DNA from: Lagopus muta
Lineage: Eukaryota; Chordata; Aves; Galliformes; Phasianidae
Direction: 5' to 3'
Assembly (NCBI RefSeq): GCF_023343835.1
Contig: NC_064443.1
Span: forward strand, 19,417,501 to 19,481,500
Length of the DNA: 64,000 nucleotides
In this document: positions 60,701-64,000 of the stretch, in pieces
Numbering within the stretch: the stretch's first letter is position 1
Layout: the number at the start of each line of letters is the position of its first letter
The notes under the pieces: generated by a model
Seen by the model: the letters and a program-made list of their open reading frames with translations, nothing else
Told to the model about the DNA's origin: nothing
Databases searched by the model: none
Position numbers and translations under genes: made by a program

Positions 60701-62762
60701 TTGCTTACACTGTTCATTTCAGCAATGCTCCCGGATAAATCAGATCCAGCTGAATCTTTGCACAGCTTACTGACCCTTCATGGCCAACACCCCACCAATA
60801 CCACAGCAGTCAGAATACACAGGCGACCAAGCAGTCTGAGGAGAGGCTGCTGTCTCTCAGTGGTCTGAAATGTGGAGACTGATGTATATATTGAGAAAGC
60901 AGACTAAGGTGATGGAGAAATATCCTGGTGGTTTCCCTTGTGACTACGGGCAGTGACATTCTTTCACTGTCTCTGTGTTTAGATGCTGCTCTTGCCACTC
61001 AGCATAGTTCACAAGCTGGCTGGGAGCTGAGGTTGGCTGAGTCACTGCAGTGCCTTGTTATTAGCTTTCCCACAGCCTGCATCTTTGGCTCTGTGTTTGG
61101 GAATGCCGAGACACAGCTCTGCTCCAAGGGGAGCAGCACGTCAGAGCCTGCTGCGTGCCCTGAGTGTGCTGCCTTCACTGCTGCCCTGGGGGCACCGGCC
61201 GTTCCTCAGATGTCCTGGTTAGCCAGGTTTGCCAGGCTCTGCAGCTGAGGAAGGTGGGATTTCACCAAAGGAACAGGAGCCAGAGAGCTCCGTGAACAGA
61301 TGTGAAATTAAAAGCAGCACGCTTTAAAAGTGAAACATGGTGGCCTTGGGGAGCACTGAATACTGAAATAACAAATCACAGCCTATTCTCCAGAAGTTTA
61401 ATTAACAAAAAAAATCTTTGGGTCTCACAGATCCCTCCATCTGAAACTCCCTAAAGCACATACCAGGTGCAGACAGTAGCACCACAGTTGACCTTTTCCC
61501 ATGTCCAGTGTGCACTGAAATGAACTACAGCCAGTCCTAGTGTTCAAGATCTCTTCTTCTCAAGAGCCAGGTTGCCCTGCATCATCCAGACAGTGCCCTG
61601 CAATGCCTCTTCTGTACATGCCTGCAAGGCAACGGGCCAGACCCAGCAGAAAGCCCTTCCTCCCTGCTGGATCCTCTCCTCCCAGCCTCGGGCCAACCCC
61701 CTCCTTTGCAGGCAGATGCAGACATCATGAGCCTGCTCTGAAATGGAAGTCATGCTGCTGCAGCAGCACACTGCAGGGCCCAGATAACATATGAGACCTC
61801 CTGGTTGTGTTTTGATACTGCTGGTGCTCTGGGCATATGATGTGCATGGGAGCTGCTCTGTGCTGGGATGGCTCAGAGCAGAGAGCTCACACTGCCTGCA
61901 AGGGGCTACACTAGGATATTCCAATTAGTTCTGTGATGAGGGTGCAACATTCACATTTGCATTCTGCAAAATTTCAACAAAAGCCACAAAAAGAAGACAA
62001 ATCCTGGTAGAACCAGCTGTTTCTGTTAGAGGGGAATCTCACCTAATTTGGCTCTTTTTTGGGTTGATGTCTGTTACTACCGGGTTCTTCTCGTACTTGA
62101 ACGTGATGTTGTAGCTGGCACAGGACCTGCCCTCGAACTGCACGCAGACTCGCACAGCCGTGGTGAGCTCCGCAGACGGCATCGTGCAGGTGATGGTGCT
62201 GTCATTGCGGCTGCACAGGGAGAGGCAGGGTGAGCTGCAGAGAGCCAGGGGCAGCACGGCGGGGGCTGGGGACCAGGGGGCTGAGCTTCCCAAAGAAGGG
62301 ACAGGCAAGGAGGAGTTTCAAGTCACACGCCTGTTATCGACATTACCCACGTATGCCATTCTGAGCACACACTATCCCAGGCTACCAGACTAACTTCCCA
62401 TATAGTCAACAGAAAAAGGGCAGGCTCCCGCTTCTCCCCAGTGACACTACAGGAACCAGTGGGCTGCAGCAGCTATGGGACCTTGGCTGGGCAGGGATCC
62501 TATGCTAGCAGCACCATGCAGAGCCTCCCTCTCAAAACCCAGCTCTTCCTGACTTACTGGGGATTGATATCAACACTATCAGTGCCTGTTACTAGTTCAG
62601 CATCAGGCAGACCCGTTCCCACCTGAGGTCTGTGCACTGCTTGGAGCTGTTGACGAGGACACGGAGCTCAGAGCCCACATCCAGCCAGCTGCCTCTGATG
62701 GTCACTCTGGTCCCTCCAGCCTTCGGGCCATTCTGGGGAGCTATGGACCGCACCATGGGAAG
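33683..62762 (-). CDS. PLXND1: PLXND1, plexin-D1 (3' half, 22 coding exons)
   Basis: Transcript order of exons: 62762-62623, 62210-62043, 59872-59782, 59683-59408, 58504-58355, 56609-56495, 55550-55443, 54781-54669, 53460-53353, 52284-52154, 51533-51335, 46327-46181, 44038-43882, 43149-43046, 42092-42029, 41782-41748, 40042-39938, 39147-38984, 37628-37481, 35475-35335, 34510-34436, 33799-33683. The sum is 2856 nt, 951 residues plus TAG, phase-consistent throughout. Plexin-D1 is a semaphorin receptor of endothelium and neurons. Seen: IPT/TIG domains (about residues 1-225), one transmembrane segment (about 295-319), a cytosolic juxtamembrane coiled coil, a Ras/Rap-type GAP domain split by a Rho-GTPase binding domain (RBD about 583-715), arginine pair R510/R511 in [10 protein letters not shown]796 in LPLRFWVN, and a C-terminal SEA. 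The sema domain lies beyond the window. It is D1 and not A or B class by the [16 protein letters not shown] block and the YECCSEA end. Confidence 0.97.
34436..34510 (-). CDS. PLXND1: PLXND1 exon w21
   Basis: Acceptor ...TTTTTAAAG, donor GTAGGC. 25 codons: [20 protein letters not shown] then RYRSQ. Confidence 0.95.
35335..35475 (-). CDS. PLXND1: PLXND1 exon w20, GAP segment
   Basis: Acceptor ...CGCTCTAG, donor GTGAGG. 47 codons: [45 protein letters not shown]. Confidence 0.96.
37481..37628 (-). CDS. PLXND1: PLXND1 exon w19, GAP segment with LPLRFW
   Basis: Acceptor ...CCTCCACAG, donor GTATGG. Reads [20 protein letters not shown] and [15 protein letters not shown]. The Arg of LPLRFW is the further conserved GAP arginine by family knowledge. 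Confidence 0.96.
38984..39147 (-). CDS. PLXND1: PLXND1 exon w18, GAP segment
   Basis: Acceptor ...TTGTCCACAG, donor GTTTGG (weaker than usual). Reads [37 protein letters not shown] and DTMHIWKTN. Confidence 0.94.
39938..40042 (-). CDS. PLXND1: PLXND1 exon w17
   Basis: Acceptor ...TTGGACCAG, donor GTAGGA. 35 codons: [18 protein letters not shown], then [17 protein letters not shown]; a basic linker. Confidence 0.95.
41383..41590 (-). mobile_element. CR1 LINE 3' tail fragment
   Basis: ACCATAGAATCAAAGAACTC then GGGAAGGGATCTTAAGACCC, continuing to GCTCTGGGCAGCCTGTGCC. Reverse complement of the CR1 3' end, inside a PLXND1 intron. Confidence 0.82.
41748..41782 (-). CDS. PLXND1: PLXND1 exon w16 (35-nt micro-exon)
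   Basis: Acceptor ...TTCTTCACAG, donor GTGAGT. Two bases finish Val, then [11 protein letters not shown], a plexin-conserved string. Confidence 0.93.
42029..42092 (-). CDS. PLXND1: PLXND1 exon w15
   Basis: Acceptor ...CTCTGCAG, donor GTAAGG. 21 codons plus one base: [19 protein letters not shown], then SR and a split Val. Confidence 0.94.
43046..43149 (-). CDS. PLXND1: PLXND1 exon w14, Rho-binding domain
   Basis: Acceptor ...CCACACAG, donor GTAAAT. Reads [20 protein letters not shown] and [11 protein letters not shown]. Confidence 0.96.
43882..44038 (-). CDS. PLXND1: PLXND1 exon w13, Rho-binding domain
   Basis: Acceptor ...TGTCCACAG, donor GTAGGG. Reads [40 protein letters not shown] and [11 protein letters not shown]. 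Confidence 0.96.
45077..45127. repeat. Two adjacent short inverted repeats
   Basis: AAGGGTGGA (45079-45087) faces TCCACCCCTT (45095-45104) with a one-base bulge. CCAGCCCT (45106-45113) faces AGGGCTGG (45120-45127) exactly, with a 6-base loop. It could form a double hairpin; origin unknown. Confidence 0.6.
46181..46327 (-). CDS. PLXND1: PLXND1 exon w12, GAP/RBD junction
   Basis: Acceptor ...TTCCCCAG, donor GTGAGT. 49 codons from [20 protein letters not shown] to [20 protein letters not shown]. Separated from w11 by a 5-kb intron. Confidence 0.96.
46880..47115. promoter_or_regulatory. Candidate enhancer: octamer and TAATTG cluster
   Basis: ATGCAAAT octamer at 46886-46893, TTAATTAA at 47035-47042, CTAATTGC at 47063-47070, and the inverted repeat TAATTGCT-GA-AGCAATTA at 47075-47092. 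It is AT-rich and lies in the 5-kb PLXND1 intron, next to GC-richer sequence. Enhancer function is inference from motif density. Confidence 0.35.
49640..49895 (+). mobile_element. CR1 LINE 3' tail fragment
   Basis: GGCTGGATGTTGGGAAAAGA, then a diverged body and ACTTGATGATGCCTGCAGGC to GTCATTCTGTGATTCT, the CR1 3' end. Plus orientation, inside a PLXND1 intron. Confidence 0.85.
50402..50449. repeat. Inverted repeat, 9-bp arms
   Basis: TTGTAGTTC (50402-50410) and GAACTACAA (50441-50449) are exact reverse complements 30 bp apart. The spacer begins with the palindrome-like ATAATTAT. No known element recognised. Confidence 0.65.
51335..51533 (-). CDS. PLXND1: PLXND1 exon w11, GAP segment with arginine pair
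   Basis: Acceptor ...TTTTTCAG, donor GTAAGA. Contains [20 protein letters not shown] and [19 protein letters not shown]. The RR is the catalytic arginine pair of the plexin GAP by family knowledge. Confidence 0.96.
52154..52284 (-). CDS. PLXND1: PLXND1 exon w10, GAP segment
   Basis: Acceptor ...TTCTCTAG, donor GTATGA. Reads [20 protein letters not shown] and [15 protein letters not shown], well conserved among plexins. Confidence 0.96.
52460..52950 (+). mobile_element. CR1 LINE fragment, old
   Basis: Diverged but ordered CR1 features: CCCAGTTTTGGACTCCCCAC, then ATAATGATAGGATAAGAGGC, then GTCATCAGGCACTGG, and CTGGACAAGGCCCTCAGCAA followed by CTGATCTAGTTGGAGTTGCT. Plus orientation, without the usual final TGATTCTATG repeat. 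Confidence 0.78.
53353..53460 (-). CDS. PLXND1: PLXND1 exon w9
   Basis: Acceptor ...TGTTGCAG, donor GTGAGT. 36 codons: [16 protein letters not shown], a Ser/Gln-rich D1-type linker, then [11 protein letters not shown]. Confidence 0.95.
54669..54781 (-). CDS. PLXND1: PLXND1 exon w8, start of GAP domain
   Basis: The acceptor chosen is ...TTACCTAAG, so the split Gly codon gives [18 protein letters not shown] nearer CAG nine bases on would drop GFA. Reads [20 protein letters not shown] and ends PK; donor GTAAGG. Confidence 0.93.
55443..55550 (-). CDS. PLXND1: PLXND1 exon w7, juxtamembrane helix
   Basis: Acceptor ...TCTCCAG, donor [22 protein letters not shown] gives the stop-transfer charge cluster, then [17 protein letters not shown], a heptad-like helix. 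Confidence 0.96.
56495..56609 (-). CDS. PLXND1: PLXND1 exon w6, transmembrane segment
   Basis: Acceptor ...CTCTGCAG, donor GTGAGG. After GGGETA comes the hydrophobic [17 protein letters not shown] that continues into exon w7. Confidence 0.96.
58355..58504 (-). CDS. PLXND1: PLXND1 exon w5, membrane-proximal ectodomain
   Basis: Acceptor ...GTCTTTAG, donor GTGAGT. 50 codons: [18 protein letters not shown], then [19 protein letters not shown] with an NES sequon. Confidence 0.95.
59408..59683 (-). CDS. PLXND1: PLXND1 exon w4, last IPT region
   Basis: Largest exon here, 92 codons, acceptor ...TGTCTCCAG, donor GTAAGA. Reads [15 protein letters not shown], then [19 protein letters not shown]. Confidence 0.96.
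59782..59872 (-). CDS. PLXND1: PLXND1 exon w3, IPT domain
   Basis: Acceptor ...TCTTCGAAG, donor GTGGGT. Reads [20 protein letters not shown], the conserved core strand-turn of an IPT domain, with an NAS sequon. Confidence 0.94.
62043..62210 (-). CDS. PLXND1: PLXND1 exon w2, IPT domain
   Basis: Acceptor ...CTGTGCAG, donor GTGAGA. Ends one IPT ([13 protein letters not shown]) and starts the next ([14 protein letters not shown]). NDS and NIT are potential N-glycosylation sites. Confidence 0.94.
62623..62762 (-). CDS. PLXND1: PLXND1 exon w1, IPT domain
   Basis: Acceptor ...GTCTCTAG, donor GTGGGA. Reads [20 protein letters not shown], the opening of an IPT/TIG fold. Phase 0 in, 2 out. Confidence 0.92.
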
Positions 62763-64000
62763 CTAGAGACAGAGGAGACATTTCTCAGTAGTGTTCTAGC
62801 CTGGTAAACTGGACACTCCAGAGCATACATGGGAATTGCTGCAGTAAATTTAAGCATCCAGCATTGCCAGGCTCTCAAACAGCAGCACAGTAAAAGCCTT
62901 GGCTGGCTTGGTTTCAGAACAAGGAGAGAGTTACAAGCATTGAGGAGCAAGACTGTACAAAATCAACAGTCCCGAGGCTCCCGGTATAAATGACACGAGT
63001 TCATTTATACCCAGGAGCCCAGGTGCCACCACTCTCTTGAGAACTCCAGTGCAGAATCCAGAGCTGGAAGGCAGCTCATGATCCATCAGGAAAGGAAATT
63101 CATTGCAACTCCCACCATTTCTACCCTTCAGATCCATCTGCTTCTCAGTGCAAAGCCAGTATTAAAGCCCTGTTGGACAACAGCCTTGAGATCTCTGAAA
63201 ACTGCCACCTGATTCCAGATAACAGTCTCAAACCTGCTCTTAAGGAAGCTTCAAATCCCAGTCTCCTGAGGCTACAGAAACTAAGGGGGAAGTTACTTTG
63301 TCTCTCACCATATTCAGCAGAAATTACCATGTTTGTTATCTTCATTTGCAGCCCCTGGAAATCTCCCTGAGACTCATGAGCCTGAGGCCCTGATGACTAA
63401 TGCAGTGCTGAGCCTGCACGCCACCACACTGCCCCAGAAGAGTCATCTGGGCAACCTTCCTGCTGGGGCTCGGATAGAGCACCGAGGGCACAGCGAGTAA
63501 TTACTTCAAGAACCCTGCATAAACGGCTCGGTAATCCCCTGTCATGCCCTCCCAGACCCCGGAGGCAGCGGAGCTCCGTGCTCAGGGCTGCGCAGCGCTC
63601 ACCGCTCCTCCTCACCTCGTCCGCCCCCGGCGGCTGCAGCCCGTGCTGGTGAGCGGCTCCGTCCGCCTGGCACTCATCTCCTTCCCTGTCAGTCTCAGCC
63701 GCACAAACACGATTATTAATAGCTATCCTTGCCCTTGTCCTACACTCACGCTGCTTCCATCCCTCTCCAGCCGTTTCCTCTGTTGTTTCTGATCATTACC
63801 CATTTCCATGAGATTCATTTTGTTAATTTGTATTTCCCCGAGTGTCTGTAGGCAGCTGTCTCCTGCCCTTGGCCCCAAACCTACGTATTCAAGTGTGCAG
63901 CTACAACAACAGAGAGGATTATTCCTGCTCCCCAAAGCCTCCAGTTCTTTTCCTCAGCAACAGCAAGTGGCTGCTGCTCCCTACACCCTGCCAGCACCGA
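62763..64000 (-). other. PLXND1 intron (cut by window edge) with a CpG-rich patch
   Basis: No further plexin exon is visible up to 64000. A CpG-rich patch lies at 63540-63680 with a strong donor-like GACGAG|GTGAGG on the minus strand at about 63619. The rest is unique sequence. Confidence 0.55.

Larger units (their letters stand above)
33800..62622 (-). other. PLXND1 introns, general content
   Basis: Longest are 46328-51334 (5.0 kb), 59873-62042, 44039-46180, 40043-41747, 35476-37480, 37629-38983 and 56610-58354. They hold CR1 tails (41.38, 49.64 and 52.46 kb), inverted repeats (45.08 and 50.40 kb) and AT-rich blocks with homeodomain motifs (46.88-47.10 kb, 54.51-54.66 kb). No nested gene or structured RNA was recognised. 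Confidence 0.55.

Overview
This window is bird genomic DNA, and the rhodopsin gene points to chicken or a very close galliform. The evidence is a 351-codon rod opsin, several CR1 LINE tails of the avian type, and split genes with GT-AG introns and well-spaced poly(A) signals. No bacterial, viral or CRISPR feature is present. Coding sequence is a small part of the window; most open frames are chance.

Layout: (1) 1-18.9 kb, the 3' half of IFT122 on the plus strand. Fifteen coding exons encode the last 625 residues (TPR-like helical region plus two C-terminal zinc-ribbon motifs) of an IFT-A subunit. (2) 18.9-23.6 kb, an intergenic stretch with a CR1 copy and candidate photoreceptor regulatory motifs. 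(3) 23.6-26.5 kb, the complete rhodopsin gene RHO on the plus strand: five exons, proximal promoter, TATA-like box and poly(A) signal. (4) 26.5-28.1 kb, an AT-rich island followed by a CpG-rich block. (5) 28.1-29.5 kb, the complete oocyte linker-histone gene H1-8 (H1FOO) on the plus strand: five coding exons, 271 residues, including a 16-nt first coding exon that I infer from phase. (6) 31.2-64 kb, the 3' half of PLXND1 on the minus strand. Twenty-two coding exons encode 951 residues (IPT domains, transmembrane segment, split GAP domain with Rho-GTPase binding domain, and C-terminal SEA motif). The large introns hold CR1 tails, inverted repeats and homeodomain-motif clusters.

The order and orientation IFT122>, RHO>, H1-8>, <PLXND1 matches what is known in mammals, so this is an ancient syntenic block and not an accessory region. 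The genes are not an operon. The one functional link is that rhodopsin is a ciliary (outer segment) membrane protein and IFT122 belongs to the intraflagellar transport machinery.

All exon limits come from reading splice sites and checking phase by hand. Every exon junction within the four genes is phase-consistent. I did not find a previously undescribed system. The most useful leads are non-coding: a palindromic homeodomain/POU cluster in a 5-kb PLXND1 intron, E-box and TAATTG motifs upstream of H1-8, a possible distal RHO poly(A) site, and an old MIR-like SINE in an IFT122 intron.
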